The position numbers were made by a program, and so were the translations under genes. DNA of 64,000 bases from assembly GCF_015057185.1 (NCBI RefSeq), contig NZ_SVEV01000018.1, forward strand, positions 1-64,000, written 5' to 3'. The notes beneath the pieces were generated by a model, which was not told the DNA's origin, searched no databases, and saw only the letters and a program-made list of their open reading frames with translations. This document shows positions 33,138-42,624 of this stretch, piece by piece. Source of the stretch: Pseudobutyrivibrio sp. GTDB lineage: Bacteria > Bacillota > Clostridia > Lachnospirales > Lachnospiraceae. Every line of letters begins with the position of its first letter. Positions within the stretch are counted from its first letter, which is position 1.

Positions 33138-33905
33138 ATGAAGTATGTTGAGATGGGCAATTTGAATGGAAAAACCCTTATGCTTTTACCAGGGACTTGT
33201 TGTGACTGGGAAACAAATTTTGGAACCGTAATAGATAGATTATCGGAAAAGTATCATTTGATTTGTGTAAACTATGACGGCTTTGACGGAAGTGATGATA
33301 TTTTTCCTGACATGATGACCGTTGTGGAGAAAATAGAGAATTACATTATAGAGAAACATAGTGGGAGAATTGATGGGGCTATTGGGTCCTCACTTGGATC
33401 TAGTTTTGTTGGGCAGCTAATTCAGCGGGAAAGAATACATATGGATCATGGTATATTTGGCAGTCCTGATTTGGATCAAAGTGGAAAAATTGCAGCAAAG
33501 TTGCAGTCGAAGCTGGTTGTGCCTCTTTTGACGAGCTTTACTAAAAATGAAAAGAAACGAAATAAGTCAAAGGAAATGCTGAAAAAATTCTTCTTGATGG
33601 ATGAAGAAAATGCCGAAAAGTTTATGACTTGCTTTTCGAAATTTAATCCGGAGTCAATAAAAAATGAGTATTATACTGACCTTTTGACACATTTAAGTAA
33701 TGACATAAATGTTGAACATACTCGAGCACATTTTATTTATGCTAATAAGATGGGGAAAAAATATCTGAAGCGATATAAAAAGTATTTTCATAATCCGGAT
33801 ATCAGAGAGTTTAATATGCAGCATGAACAATGGCTTTTTGGAGGGGAAGAGTTTGCAGTACCTGTTTTAAAAGCAATTGATGAGTTTATGGAAATGGTAG
33901 TTTAA
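33138..33905 (+). CDS. Alpha/beta hydrolase
   Basis: The start is set at 33138 (MKYVEMGNLNGKTLMLLPG) because ACAGGAGAA lies upstream; the frame from 33120 begins before it. The 255-residue protein has the LMLLPGTCCDWETNF oxyanion-hole strand and the nucleophile elbow GAIGSSLGSSFVG (Ser near residue 86), placing it in the alpha/beta hydrolase fold of the TIGR-like or 'haloperoxidase-type' group. The C-terminal EFNMQHEQWLFGG probably holds the catalytic His. It is the second gene next to operator site A. Substrate unknown. Confidence 0.82.
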   Translation: MKYVEMGNLNGKTLMLLPGTCCDWETNFGTVIDRLSEKYHLICVNYDGFDGSDDIFPDMMTVVEKIENYIIEKHSGRIDGAIGSSLGSSFVGQLIQRERIHMDHGIFGSPDLDQSGKIAAKLQSKLVVPLLTSFTKNEKKRNKSKEMLKKFFLMDEENAEKFMTCFSKFNPESIKNEYYTDLLTHLSNDINVEHTRAHFIYANKMGKKYLKRYKKYFHNPDIREFNMQHEQWLFGGEEFAVPVLKAIDEFMEMVV

Positions 33906-34060
33906 GGGTGATACTGTGAAATGTAAGATAAAGGAAATAGGAGAAATCGTAAATACGGTAGGCTAATAATCTTCACTGAGCTTGTAGATAGTAGTATAAT
34001 TGCACGTAAATAGACTTTGATTATATGTTTTGTTTCACTGCATAAAATAGGAGCAAGTTC

Positions 34061-34849
34061 ATGCAACAACATTATGATAAAAACACTGCAGCTTTATGGT
34101 GGCTGGGGCAAATGGGGCTCATGATTAAGATAGGAGATACATTACTTTGCATTGACTATTTTGCAACTGATGACCCGTCTAGGCAGACGCCTGTTCCTAT
34201 TCCAGTTGATGAAGTTCATGAGGTAGATGTTTTTCTTGGTACACACAACCATATTGACCATATTGATCATGACTCTTGGAGGATTTGGTCTAAGAGTAAT
34301 CCAGACGCCAAATTTGTTTTTCCTAGAATTCACATGGATTCCGTGTTATCAGATGGAGTAAAAAAAGAAAATGCAATAGGATTAAACGCCGGTGAATCCT
34401 ATACTGTAGGGGATGTTACTATACATGCCATAGCAGCAGCACACGAATTTTTTGAGATGGATGAGGAAACAGGGCTATATCCTCATTTGCAGTATATAAT
34501 TGAAGGTAATGGAATACTAATACATCACGCCGGAGATACAGTCCGATATGAGGGAATGTTAGGCGCGGTTAAATCATTTGGCGATATAGATATAGAGTTG
34601 CTACCAATAAATGGTCGTGATGCAATTCGTTATAAGGACAATTGTATTGGCAATATGACTTACCAAGAGGCAGCGGATTTTGCTGGTGAGGTAGGAACTA
34701 AGCTTGTTATCCCAGGACATTGGGATATGTTTGCTCATAACAGCGAAGATCCACATGCATTTAAAGACTATCTTTCAGTCAAATACCAAGACAAGATAGA
34801 ATGTAAAATTCCTAATTTGATGGAAAAAATAGTTTATTTTAAAAACTAA
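34061..34849 (+). CDS. UlaG-like metallo-beta-lactamase-fold hydrolase
   Basis: The 262-residue protein opens with ALWWLGQMGLMIKIGDTLLC and the metal site GTHNHIDHIDHDSW (H62, H64, D66, H67), followed by AAAHEFFEM and IHHAGDTVRY, the His and Asp ligands of the second half. This matches the L-ascorbate-6-phosphate lactonase (UlaG) branch of the MBL fold, which needs Mn or Zn. No ula transport genes are nearby, so the substrate may be another lactone or phosphate ester. GGAGCAAG lies before the ATG. Its stop overlaps the stop of the minus-strand SprT gene by four bases. Confidence 0.87.
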   Translation: MQQHYDKNTAALWWLGQMGLMIKIGDTLLCIDYFATDDPSRQTPVPIPVDEVHEVDVFLGTHNHIDHIDHDSWRIWSKSNPDAKFVFPRIHMDSVLSDGVKKENAIGLNAGESYTVGDVTIHAIAAAHEFFEMDEETGLYPHLQYIIEGNGILIHHAGDTVRYEGMLGAVKSFGDIDIELLPINGRDAIRYKDNCIGNMTYQEAADFAGEVGTKLVIPGHWDMFAHNSEDPHAFKDYLSVKYQDKIECKIPNLMEKIVYFKN

Positions 34850-35358
34850 CTAACAGTCTTTTTAGACCATGCGGCAGCACCGCATCTGGCACATCCATAA
34901 TATCTATAATTTCTAGTAAATTTTGAGTCTCGCTTGCGGTATATTGTGGCACCACAATTGCCACAATTGAAGACGTATTTTACGGTCATCTCTTGACCCT
35001 CGTAGTTTTCAACTCCCTTTTCTGACCCATTAGTTACGCGCTTGATATTGTAACCATAGACTTGATTAACTACATCAGCATAGTATTTCCATTTGCCAGT
35101 ATGGCGCATGCAGCCCTTGCAGGTGTGGAGTAGCTCATGAATGATGGTTTCCTTACAAGCCTGTTCTGAAATTCTGTCATCCTCCAAAAGTCTTGCTGCA
35201 ATTTCAATAGAATAGCTGCCGTCCTGATTTAGTTTGCACATGCCCCAGCGAGTTTTAGCTCTAGTATTTATTTCCCATGAAGATATATTCCCAAGCTTGA
35301 TACCTAGTCGGGTGACCTCTTGGATGCATATCTCTCTTAACAATTCAAAGTTTTTCAA
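34846..35358 (-). CDS. SprT-like zinc metalloprotease domain protein
   Basis: The 170-residue protein has the HELLH zinc motif (H74, E75, H78) in ETIIHELLHTCKG, with the third ligand likely in the following GCMRHTGKWKYY. A C-terminal zinc ribbon (NCGNCGATIY ... GCARCGAA) is typical of SprT-like proteins. Relatives cleave DNA-protein crosslinks or serve as stress proteases; bacterial members are little studied. It is convergent with the UlaG-like gene and diverges from the TetR gene, whose promoter is 140 bp away. Confidence 0.85.
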   Translation of the reverse strand: MKNFELLREICIQEVTRLGIKLGNISSWEINTRAKTRWGMCKLNQDGSYSIEIAARLLEDDRISEQACKETIIHELLHTCKGCMRHTGKWKYYADVVNQVYGYNIKRVTNGSEKGVENYEGQEMTVKYVFNCGNCGATIYRKRDSKFTRNYRYYGCARCGAAAWSKKTVS

Positions 35359-35454
35359 TGTGATTTGCCCTTTATTTTTAAATATTACTTGGTGATAATT
35401 CTAACATTTCTGTAATAATGAAGCTATTAATTATTATAATTGAAGAAAAATGTT

Positions 35455-35483
35455 GCGAGGCTTCGTGTCTCGCTATTTTTTTT
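35455..35483 (+). terminator. Terminator-like hairpin upstream of the TetR promoter
   Basis: GCGAG-N9-CTCGC followed by TATTTTTTTT, in the space between the divergent SprT and TetR genes. It may end a short leader or stray transcript on the plus strand; no gene is seen for it. Confidence 0.5.
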
Positions 35484-35499
35484 ACACAAAAATTAAGAA

Positions 35500-35565
35500 T
35501 TGACAAGTTAGATAAATCTAACTATAATGTTAGTCGGAACTAACAAGTTAACAGTGTTAACTTTG
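35500..35565 (+). promoter_or_regulatory. TetR promoter with two tandem GTTAG-N6-CTAAC operators
   Basis: The -35 TTGACA (35500-35505), a 17-bp spacer and -10 TATAAT (35523-35528) are both consensus. The spacer contains the dyad GTTAG-ATAAAT-CTAAC (35507-35522), and GTTAG-TCGGAA-CTAAC (35529-35544) follows the -10; the two are 22 bp apart, about two turns. A third dyad, GTTAAC-AGT-GTTAAC, is at 35547-35561. A repressor bound here would fully block the polymerase. The layout is that of autoregulation by the TetR protein that follows. Confidence 0.8.
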
Positions 35566-35577
35566 AAAGGAATTCAC

Positions 35578-36186
35578 GTGAAAACCAAAGAAACAAAAGA
35601 ACAAATTTTAAAAGCAGCTATGGAAGAATTCATGGAGAATGGTTATAAGGATGCCTCCATGAGAAAAATCGCAAGCAAAGTAGGGATTACAGCCACAGCT
35701 TTGTACAGGCATTATGGGGGCAAAGAGGAAATATTTGATGCTGTAGTAGAACCTGCTGTTAGTGCTTGGGAAGGTTTATGCCAGACAGAAGAGGCAAGGC
35801 AGGTGGGGACTGCCAGAGAGAATGGTGTAGAAGCCATGTGGGAGGATGAAGATCAGGCAAAGATTATCGTTAAGCTTATTTATGATAATTTTGACGCGCA
35901 CAAGCTTTTGTTCTGTAAAAGCGAAGGCACAAAATATGAGAACTATCTTCATACTATTGTCTCAAAGGTGCAGGAAGCTACATTGGCTTTCAAAGATGAG
36001 CTTGAAGCTGGTGGCATGCTGGTTAATTCAGTTGATGAAAACGAGATGCATTTGCTTTTAAGCGCTCAATACACAGCAATGCTAGAGATGGTGCATCACG
36101 ATTTCACATATGAGCAGGCGCTACATTATTGCGATACCATATCCAGATTCTTTAAGGAAGGTTGGAGGAAATTCTTAGGTTTCTAA
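35578..36186 (+). CDS. TetR-family repressor of the ABC/ECF operon
   Basis: The start is the GTG at 35578 (MKTKETKEQILKAAMEEF), preceded by GAAAGGAATT; the ATG at 35527 is inside the -10 box and cannot be used. The 202-residue protein has the TetR helix-turn-helix in residues 6-53 (ILKAAMEEFMENGYKDAS, then KVGITATALYRHYGGKEEIF) and a helical ligand-binding domain. It lies 31 bp before two ABC transporter genes, so it probably represses them and itself at the dyads described. The inducer would be a compound that the transporters carry. Confidence 0.9.
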   Translation: MKTKETKEQILKAAMEEFMENGYKDASMRKIASKVGITATALYRHYGGKEEIFDAVVEPAVSAWEGLCQTEEARQVGTARENGVEAMWEDEDQAKIIVKLIYDNFDAHKLLFCKSEGTKYENYLHTIVSKVQEATLAFKDELEAGGMLVNSVDENEMHLLLSAQYTAMLEMVHHDFTYEQALHYCDTISRFFKEGWRKFLGF

Positions 36187-36217
36187 ATTTGTTCTTGTAT
36201 GCCAAAAGGAGGAATTT

Positions 36218-38005
36218 ATGAAGAAAAGAAGTACGTTCTCCTGGGTTATTCATTTTGCAGGGAGAAAGAAAATCTATTACATCGGCAGTGTGTTGCTAGC
36301 TATTATCGGTGTTGCCATGTCATTTATTCCATATTTGATAATTGCAAAGGTAGTAGGCATGCTTTTGTCAAAGGATATGGATTTCAGCCATTACATGTCA
36401 CTGATTTTGATGATGGCGCTATGTTGGACTTTGAGAGTTGTATTTCATTCAACTTCTACAACATTATCCCACATTGCCACATTCAACGTATTAGGCGGGA
36501 TTAGAACTCAGCTTTGCAAGAAGCTTTCAACCATTCCACTTGGATCAGTTTTAGATGATAACAGTGGTGCCTACAAAAATATTATTGTAGAGCGCGTTGA
36601 TTCTATGGAAACAACTTTGGCTCATATTGTGCCTGAGTTTACAGCAAATATCTTGTTGCCTATAGTCATGTTCATTTACATTCTTGTTTTGGACTGGCGC
36701 ATGGGCTTAGCAAATCTCATTTCAGTTGCAATAGGTTTATGTTTTGTAGCTGGTATGATGACCCGAAGTCAGGGTGAATTCGAATATACGATACAAAAAA
36801 CTAAATATTTAAATGATACAGCTGTTGAATATATCAATGGTATTGAGGTTATCAAAGCCTTTGGTAAGACAGGAAGCTCCTATGAGAAATTCGTGCTTGC
36901 TGCAAAAGAGGGTGCAGATTGCTTTATTAACTGGATGAGAAAATGTATTTGGTTTCAAGCGGGAAGTTTTGCTTTCACACCAGCGACTTTCCTTGGAATT
37001 CTTCCAGTTGGTTTGCTTTTGGTGAAAAACAATAGCATGTCACCAGAAGATTTCATTACATCAGTAATTCTTTCAGCAGGTCTTATGGGACCATTGATGA
37101 TTGCCTTTTCATATATGGATGACATTATGAAAATGCAGGCAATCTTTGGAGAGGTAACTGAAATCATTGAAAGAGAAGATATGGTAAGACCTGACACACT
37201 TACAAAGCAACCTTGGGGCGCTGATATTACTCTTAGAAATGTGAGATTTTCTTATAAGGATAAGGAAATTTTGCATGGTCTGAATATGGATATCAAACAG
37301 GGAGAGTTTAATGCTTTTGTTGGACCATCTGGTTCAGGAAAGAGTACTATTGCAAGGCTTATTGATTCCCTGTGGGATGTGGATGAAGGCACTATCACAT
37401 TTGGAGGAGTGGATATTAAAGAACTTCCTCTGGAGTACTACACTAGCCAAATCGCTTATGTTGCCCAGGATAATTACCTGTTTGATATGTCTGTAATGGA
37501 AAATATCAGATTGGGTAAAGCAGGAGCTACTGATGAAGAGGTCATTGCCGCAGCGAAAGCCACTGGTTGTCATGAATTTATCTTAGGTCTTGAAAATGGT
37601 TACGATACTGTAGTTGGTGGCGCAGGCGGACATCTATCAGGGGGAGAGCGACAGAGAATATGCATAGCACGAGCGATGCTTAAAGATGCACCGGTTGTAA
37701 TTATGGACGAAGCTACCGCATATACGGACCCAGAAAATGAGGCTCTTGTACAGGAAAGTGTTGCAAAGTTGGTACAGTGTAAGACTCTTATCGTCATTGC
37801 TCATAGACTTTCTACTATCATGGATGCGGACAAGATTTTCGTTATAAATGATGGAAATATTGAGGCGGAAGGCACTCATGCGCAGCTTCTAGCTGATTGT
37901 CCTCTATATAGAAATATGTGGGAGGCACACACAATGTCAAAGGATGACGATAGTGTGGATTCAGTTGTGAGTTCTGAAGCTAGAAGGGAGGCCGCTCATG
38001 CTTAA
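36218..38005 (+). CDS. ABC half transporter, ATP-binding and permease (YbtP-like)
   Basis: The 595-residue protein has a six-helix transmembrane domain (about 15-300) and an ATPase domain (about 340-575) with Walker A GPSGSGKST, signature LSGGERQR, Walker B VVIMDEATAYTD and H-loop IAHRLST. The SWVIHFAGRKKIYYIGSV opening resembles the YbtP/YbtQ siderophore-importer branch rather than drug exporters. It overlaps the second half transporter by 8 bp, so they presumably form a heterodimer. The C-terminus has a Ser/Asp-rich tail (DDDSVDSVVSSEARREAA). GGAGGAATTT precedes the ATG. Confidence 0.88.
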   Translation: MKKRSTFSWVIHFAGRKKIYYIGSVLLAIIGVAMSFIPYLIIAKVVGMLLSKDMDFSHYMSLILMMALCWTLRVVFHSTSTTLSHIATFNVLGGIRTQLCKKLSTIPLGSVLDDNSGAYKNIIVERVDSMETTLAHIVPEFTANILLPIVMFIYILVLDWRMGLANLISVAIGLCFVAGMMTRSQGEFEYTIQKTKYLNDTAVEYINGIEVIKAFGKTGSSYEKFVLAAKEGADCFINWMRKCIWFQAGSFAFTPATFLGILPVGLLLVKNNSMSPEDFITSVILSAGLMGPLMIAFSYMDDIMKMQAIFGEVTEIIEREDMVRPDTLTKQPWGADITLRNVRFSYKDKEILHGLNMDIKQGEFNAFVGPSGSGKSTIARLIDSLWDVDEGTITFGGVDIKELPLEYYTSQIAYVAQDNYLFDMSVMENIRLGKAGATDEEVIAAAKATGCHEFILGLENGYDTVVGGAGGHLSGGERQRICIARAMLKDAPVVIMDEATAYTDPENEALVQESVAKLVQCKTLIVIAHRLSTIMDADKIFVINDGNIEAEGTHAQLLADCPLYRNMWEAHTMSKDDDSVDSVVSSEARREAAHA

Positions 38006-39734
38006 GATGCTTAGAAAATTCTTCAATTTCTGCAATGAAGAAAATAGAAATAAGTTTTATAAATCAGTTGCTTTAGGCGTTCTTGATGCAATATTTGCAG
38101 GCATGAAAATTCCTGCTGCCTATTTTGCAATTGATGCAATTATAAATAACAACATTACGACGAATACGTTTTTGCTTGTAATAGGATTTATGCTTTTAAG
38201 CACTGTTGGAAAAATGATTGTAAATAGATTTTATCAAATGCTTCTAACAGAAGGTGGCTACAATACTTGTGCTGGTAAGAGAATTGAAATTGGCGAACAT
38301 CTCAGATATTTGCCAATGGGATATTTTAATGACACAAGTCTAGGTCATATCACCTCTGTCACTACAAACACTTTGGAGCAGACAGGAGACATTGCAACTC
38401 GTGCAATAATATTAGTTATGCAGGGAACAATTACCACAGCCATTGTTAGTCTTGGCATGTTCATTTTCGACGTGCGCATTGGATTGATATGTATTGCTGT
38501 TATGGTGATTTTCTTCCTCTTCAATCAATTTACAAATAAAAGCGTAGAAAAGGTTGCTCCTGAGAAAATTGAATCTGATAAGGATATGGTGGGGGTAATC
38601 CTTGAGTTTATTCAGGGCATTGCGGAAATCAGAAATTACAATATCATCTCCGTGAATAGCGCAAGACTTAATAAAGCAATCGATAGAAAAACAAAGGCGG
38701 ATATTAAAGCGGAAATTGCAGCCATTCCTTTGGTGGGTGTACAGATGCTTATCTGCAAACTCGCAGGAGTAGTGATTGCAGGGGCATCTATTGCTTTTTA
38801 TTTGAATGGCACTATGAAGCTTACCTACTGTATCACAATGATGCTTTGTGCATTCATCATATTTGAGTCACTTGATTTGGCGGGAACATACACAGCTCTT
38901 TTAAAGATTATTGGAAGGGGTGTTGATATGGTAAATGAAATTATGGCTGTTAAACAGATGGATATTAATGGTGAGGAAATTCATCCTTCAAACCGCGACA
39001 TTCATCTTGATCATGTCAGCTTCGCCTATGAAGACAGGACTATTATCGACGATGTGACTCTTGATATTAAAGAGAAAACAACTACAGCTATCGTTGGCCC
39101 TTCTGGTGGAGGAAAGACTACATTGACATCCCTTATCGCAAGATTTTGGGATGTGAAATCTGGCAAGGTTACACTTGGCGGAAGAGATGTAAGGGACTAC
39201 AGTTTCGATTCTTTGATGGAGAATTTCAGCTTTGTGTTCCAGAAAGTTTATTTGTTTGAGGACACCATTGCAAACAACATAAGATTTGGTCGTCCAGAGG
39301 CTTCCATGGAGGATGTAATTGCTGCAGCCAAGAAAGCTTGTTGCCACGATTTCATCATGTCACTTCCAGATGGCTATGAGACGGTTGTTGGCGAAGGCGG
39401 CGCCACATTGTCAGGTGGTGAAAAACAGCGAATTGCCATTGCTAGAGCCATCATGAAGGATGCCCCAATAATCATCTTGGATGAGGCAACAGCCAATGTG
39501 GATCCAGAGAATGAGAAGGAATTAACTGAGGCAATTGAGAATCTTACAAGAGAAAAGACAATAATCATGATTGCCCACAGACTTAAAACAGTAAGGCATG
39601 CAGACCAAATTCTCGTTATCGACAAGGGTAAGATTGTCCAGAAAGGCAAGCATGATGAGCTCATGGCTGTGGACGGCATTTATAAGAATTTCGTTAGCGG
39701 ACGAAAGAAGGCTGTAAGCTGGAAGATTGCCTAA
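37998..39734 (+). CDS. ABC half transporter, ATP-binding and permease (YbtQ-like)
   Basis: The 578-residue protein is the partner of the preceding one: transmembrane domain (about 20-300) and ATPase (about 330-560) with Walker A GPSGGGKTT, signature LSGGEKQR, Walker B IIILDEATANVD and H-loop IAHRLKT. The helices contain AGMKIPAAYFAIDAI, typical of this pair. Both partners keep a complete Walker B Glu, so both sites may hydrolyse ATP. It is followed 18 bp later by an ECF S-component gene. The two half transporters plus the ECF module are a set seen together in gut clostridia. Confidence 0.88.
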   Translation: MLKMLRKFFNFCNEENRNKFYKSVALGVLDAIFAGMKIPAAYFAIDAIINNNITTNTFLLVIGFMLLSTVGKMIVNRFYQMLLTEGGYNTCAGKRIEIGEHLRYLPMGYFNDTSLGHITSVTTNTLEQTGDIATRAIILVMQGTITTAIVSLGMFIFDVRIGLICIAVMVIFFLFNQFTNKSVEKVAPEKIESDKDMVGVILEFIQGIAEIRNYNIISVNSARLNKAIDRKTKADIKAEIAAIPLVGVQMLICKLAGVVIAGASIAFYLNGTMKLTYCITMMLCAFIIFESLDLAGTYTALLKIIGRGVDMVNEIMAVKQMDINGEEIHPSNRDIHLDHVSFAYEDRTIIDDVTLDIKEKTTTAIVGPSGGGKTTLTSLIARFWDVKSGKVTLGGRDVRDYSFDSLMENFSFVFQKVYLFEDTIANNIRFGRPEASMEDVIAAAKKACCHDFIMSLPDGYETVVGEGGATLSGGEKQRIAIARAIMKDAPIIILDEATANVDPENEKELTEAIENLTREKTIIMIAHRLKTVRHADQILVIDKGKIVQKGKHDELMAVDGIYKNFVSGRKKAVSWKIA

Positions 39735-39752
39735 TAAATTTGGAGGAAGAAA

Positions 39753-40343
39753 ATGGATAAGAAAAAATTGACAGCAAAGGATTTTATTACAGTAGGAATA
39801 TTTACAGCAATTGTATTTGTGGTGGAGTTTGCATGCGGTATACTTGGCTTTATTCACCCTTACATAGTAGCGCCATATGTAGTTATGATTCCCATTGTTG
39901 CTTCTATTCCGATGATGCTTTTTTACAGCAAGGTTGATAAATTTGGAATGATTACAATCATGTCTGTATTAATTGCAATCATTATGTTTGTTACAGGTAT
40001 GGGGTTCTTAGGAGCACCACTTATTATCCTAGCTGGAGTAGTTGCTGACTTTATTGCAAAAGCTGGGGATTACAAACAATTCAAACTAATTTCAATTAGT
40101 TATGCAGTATTTTGTCTTTGGATTTGCGCAAATTATTTTCCAGTAATAGTTACTGCAAATTCTTATAAAGAATCTCTTTTAGAAGAGGGCTATTCAGCAG
40201 AATACACAGATAGTTTGTTTAGAGCAATCAACAGTAAAACAATTTGGGTTCTTTTAATCCTCTGCCTTATTTTTGGATATGTTGGTTCCTATATTGGAAA
40301 AGTAGTTGTAAAGAAACATTTTGAAAAGGCGGGAATTGTTTAA
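39753..40343 (+). CDS. ECF transporter S component (MptD/Trep_Strep family)
   Basis: The 196-residue protein is hydrophobic, with about six helices, beginning TAKDFITVGIFTAIVFVVEF. This is the MptD-like (Trep_Strep) group of putative ECF substrate-binding components. Its substrate is unknown; the link with YbtPQ-type transporters and a TetR gene suggests a metal complex or other chelator. Its TAA overlaps the ATG of the ECF T gene by one base, and a T and A gene follow, so the operon encodes a complete ECF importer. Confidence 0.83.
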   Translation: MDKKKLTAKDFITVGIFTAIVFVVEFACGILGFIHPYIVAPYVVMIPIVASIPMMLFYSKVDKFGMITIMSVLIAIIMFVTGMGFLGAPLIILAGVVADFIAKAGDYKQFKLISISYAVFCLWICANYFPVIVTANSYKESLLEEGYSAEYTDSLFRAINSKTIWVLLILCLIFGYVGSYIGKVVVKKHFEKAGIV

Positions 40344-41047
40344 TGAAAATTAAGCTAGATCCACGAACAAAAATTTATATGATATTTGTGGTATCTGCCA
40401 TTGTAATGATGAGTGCCACCACAACCTTTTTATGGGGACTTAAAATCTTAATTACAATGGTACCTATTGTGCTTCTTATTGCAGAGAAACGCTATGCTAG
40501 TGCATTGCGTTTCTTTGCGCTGTATATAAGTGCATTGATTCTGACCTTTTACTTCCTATCGTCAGAATCAACAGGGCTAATCAGAGCGTTATTGACAGGG
40601 TATTGTGGCATTATTGCCCAGTTTTTACCAGCATTCATTACTGCCTGGTATGTGATTCATTCTACAAAGATAGATGAATTTATGGCTGCAATGCAAAAAA
40701 TGCATGTTCCGGATGGCATCACTATTTCTCTTGCGGTGGTCATGAGATTTTTTCCAACTATCAAAGAGGAATATGGCTCCATAAGAGATGCAATGAAGAT
40801 GAGAGGAGTATCGCTGGCAGGTGGTAATGCAGCAAAAATGATTGAATATAGAATGATTCCACTATTATTTTCATGTGTTAATATCGGCGACGAATTGTCG
40901 GCAGCGGCCATCACCAGAGGACTTGGAGGGGAAGTTAAAAGAACCAGTGTTGTGGAACTTAAGTTGCACGTTTTTGACTGGATTTTGATACTCTTGTTTT
41001 CAATCGCAACAGTTATTTTTGTTTTGAATAAGTACATTTTATTATGA
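40343..41047 (+). CDS. ECF transporter T component (EcfT/CbiQ family)
   Basis: The 234-residue protein begins MKIKLDPRTKIYMIFVVSAI and has several hydrophobic helices. Two cytoplasmic coupling helices carry the short Ala-Arg-Gly-like motifs that dock on the ATPases: MKMRGVSLAGG near residue 152, and AITRGLGGEVKR near residue 191. It scaffolds the S component and the ATPase. It overlaps the downstream ATPase gene by 4 bp (ATGA). Confidence 0.9.
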   Translation: MKIKLDPRTKIYMIFVVSAIVMMSATTTFLWGLKILITMVPIVLLIAEKRYASALRFFALYISALILTFYFLSSESTGLIRALLTGYCGIIAQFLPAFITAWYVIHSTKIDEFMAAMQKMHVPDGITISLAVVMRFFPTIKEEYGSIRDAMKMRGVSLAGGNAAKMIEYRMIPLLFSCVNIGDELSAAAITRGLGGEVKRTSVVELKLHVFDWILILLFSIATVIFVLNKYILL

Positions 41048-42624
41048 AGAATATAATCGAAATTAAAGACGTAAGTTTTCAATATAAGGGGTCTGAGGAA
41101 GGACTTCTAAACAATGTTTCATTAAACATAGCGCAAGGAGAAACTGTGCTTTTGTGTGGAGCATCTGGCTCAGGAAAGACTACCATTATCAGGCTAATCA
41201 ATGGCTTGATCCCTCACTATTACCCAGGTGATTATAGTGGAACAGTTCTTGTGGATGGACATGATATCAAAAACACTGAGCTTTATGATTTGGCTGGTGT
41301 AGTGGGCACAGTTTTTCAAAATCCTAGGAGCCAGTTTTTCTCTGTTGATACTGATGGGGAGATAGTATTTGGACCTGAGAATATTGGGTTGAATCCTGAT
41401 GAAATCAGAAGACGTTACAACATGGTCGTAAATGACATGAACCTGGAAAATCTTATGGGGCGAAGTCTTTTTGATTTGTCAGGTGGAGAAAAACAAAAGA
41501 TAGCTTGCGGCTCTGTGTCGGCACTTTTGCCTAATGTTATTCTACTTGACGAACCCTCTTCTAATCTGGATTGGAAAGCCATTGAAGATTTGAGAAATGA
41601 AATTATCAAATGGAAGAGTGAAGGTAAGACTATTGTAATTTCGGAGCACAGATTGTGGTACTTAAAGGACTTACTTGACCGAGTTATCTACATGGAAAAT
41701 GGCAAGATTGCAGGGGATTACAATGGAGATGAATTCTTCGCATTTACTGATGAAAAAATTAGAAGTTTAAAATTAAGACCTGTGAAAATAGAAGAGAAAT
41801 ATATAGATAAGTTTAGTGACATATCTGTTGGTAAGACCGTACAGACAGATTTTGACGTCTATGGTGATTCCATTAAGCTAAAAAACTTCTATTTTACATA
41901 CAAAAGAAGACCATATATTATTCGAAAGAAAAAGCTGTCAGCAGATGATGCAGATATTTTAAATCTAAACATGCCTGAACTTAATTTGCCAAAGGGAAGT
42001 GTGATAGGTGTTATCGGAAGAAATGGCACAGGAAAATCCACATTTCTCAGATGTTTATGCGGCCTAGAGAAGGAATGCACAGGGGAAATTATTTATCGCA
42101 ATAAAAAGTATCATGGCAAAGAACTGACAAATATAAGTTATCTTGTGATGCAGGATGTAAATCATCAGCTTTTTACAGATAGCGTCGAAGCGGAAGTAAT
42201 GCTTTCAATGAAGGAAAAGGATACAGATAAATGTAATGACATTCTTGAGAGGCTTGGGTTGCTAGAATATAGAGATAAACATCCAATGGCTCTATCTGGA
42301 GGTCAAAAGCAGAGAGTTGCCATCGCATCTGCCATAGCCGAGGGGGCAAAGCTTCTATTGTTTGACGAGCCAACCTCTGGGCTGGATTATTCACATATGG
42401 TCAAGGTGGCGGAGCTGCTAAGGGAGTTGGCTGCCTCAGGAAGTACTGTTTTAGTATCCACCCACGATCCAGAGCTTATAGAGCTTTGCTGTAATCACAT
42501 TATCAGAATTGATGATGGCAAGGTTATCTCATCAGATTTCTGTGATTGCGCCATGGATTTACGCATTGATAAGGACTATAATCTAGATAATAGATTAGAG
42601 GAGGATAATGATAATGCAGTTTGA
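41044..42624 (+). CDS. ECF transporter double ATPase (EcfA1-EcfA2 type fusion)
   Basis: The 526-residue protein carries two ABC ATPase domains. The first (about 5-230) has Walker A GASGSGKTT, signature LSGGEKQK and Walker B VILLDEPSSNLD; the second (about 280-505) has Walker A GRNGTGKST, signature LSGGQKQR and Walker B LLLFDEPTSGLD. Such fused proteins replace the EcfA1/EcfA2 pair. It powers the S and T components encoded just before it. The end overlaps the start of the broken yqeY gene. Confidence 0.93.
   Translation: MKNIIEIKDVSFQYKGSEEGLLNNVSLNIAQGETVLLCGASGSGKTTIIRLINGLIPHYYPGDYSGTVLVDGHDIKNTELYDLAGVVGTVFQNPRSQFFSVDTDGEIVFGPENIGLNPDEIRRRYNMVVNDMNLENLMGRSLFDLSGGEKQKIACGSVSALLPNVILLDEPSSNLDWKAIEDLRNEIIKWKSEGKTIVISEHRLWYLKDLLDRVIYMENGKIAGDYNGDEFFAFTDEKIRSLKLRPVKIEEKYIDKFSDISVGKTVQTDFDVYGDSIKLKNFYFTYKRRPYIIRKKKLSADDADILNLNMPELNLPKGSVIGVIGRNGTGKSTFLRCLCGLEKECTGEIIYRNKKYHGKELTNISYLVMQDVNHQLFTDSVEAEVMLSMKEKDTDKCNDILERLGLLEYRDKHPMALSGGQKQRVAIASAIAEGAKLLLFDEPTSGLDYSHMVKVAELLRELAASGSTVLVSTHDPELIELCCNHIIRIDDGKVISSDFCDCAMDLRIDKDYNLDNRLEEDNDNAV

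Noticed and set aside
33906-34060. Short GTG-started frame of 16 codons (KCKIKEIGEIVNTVG)
   Set aside because: It resembles the start of a housekeeping protein but is too short, has no continuation, and has no clear ribosome site.
35527-35577. ATG giving an N-terminally longer TetR protein
   Set aside because: It overlaps the -10 box and the second operator, so it cannot be in the mRNA.
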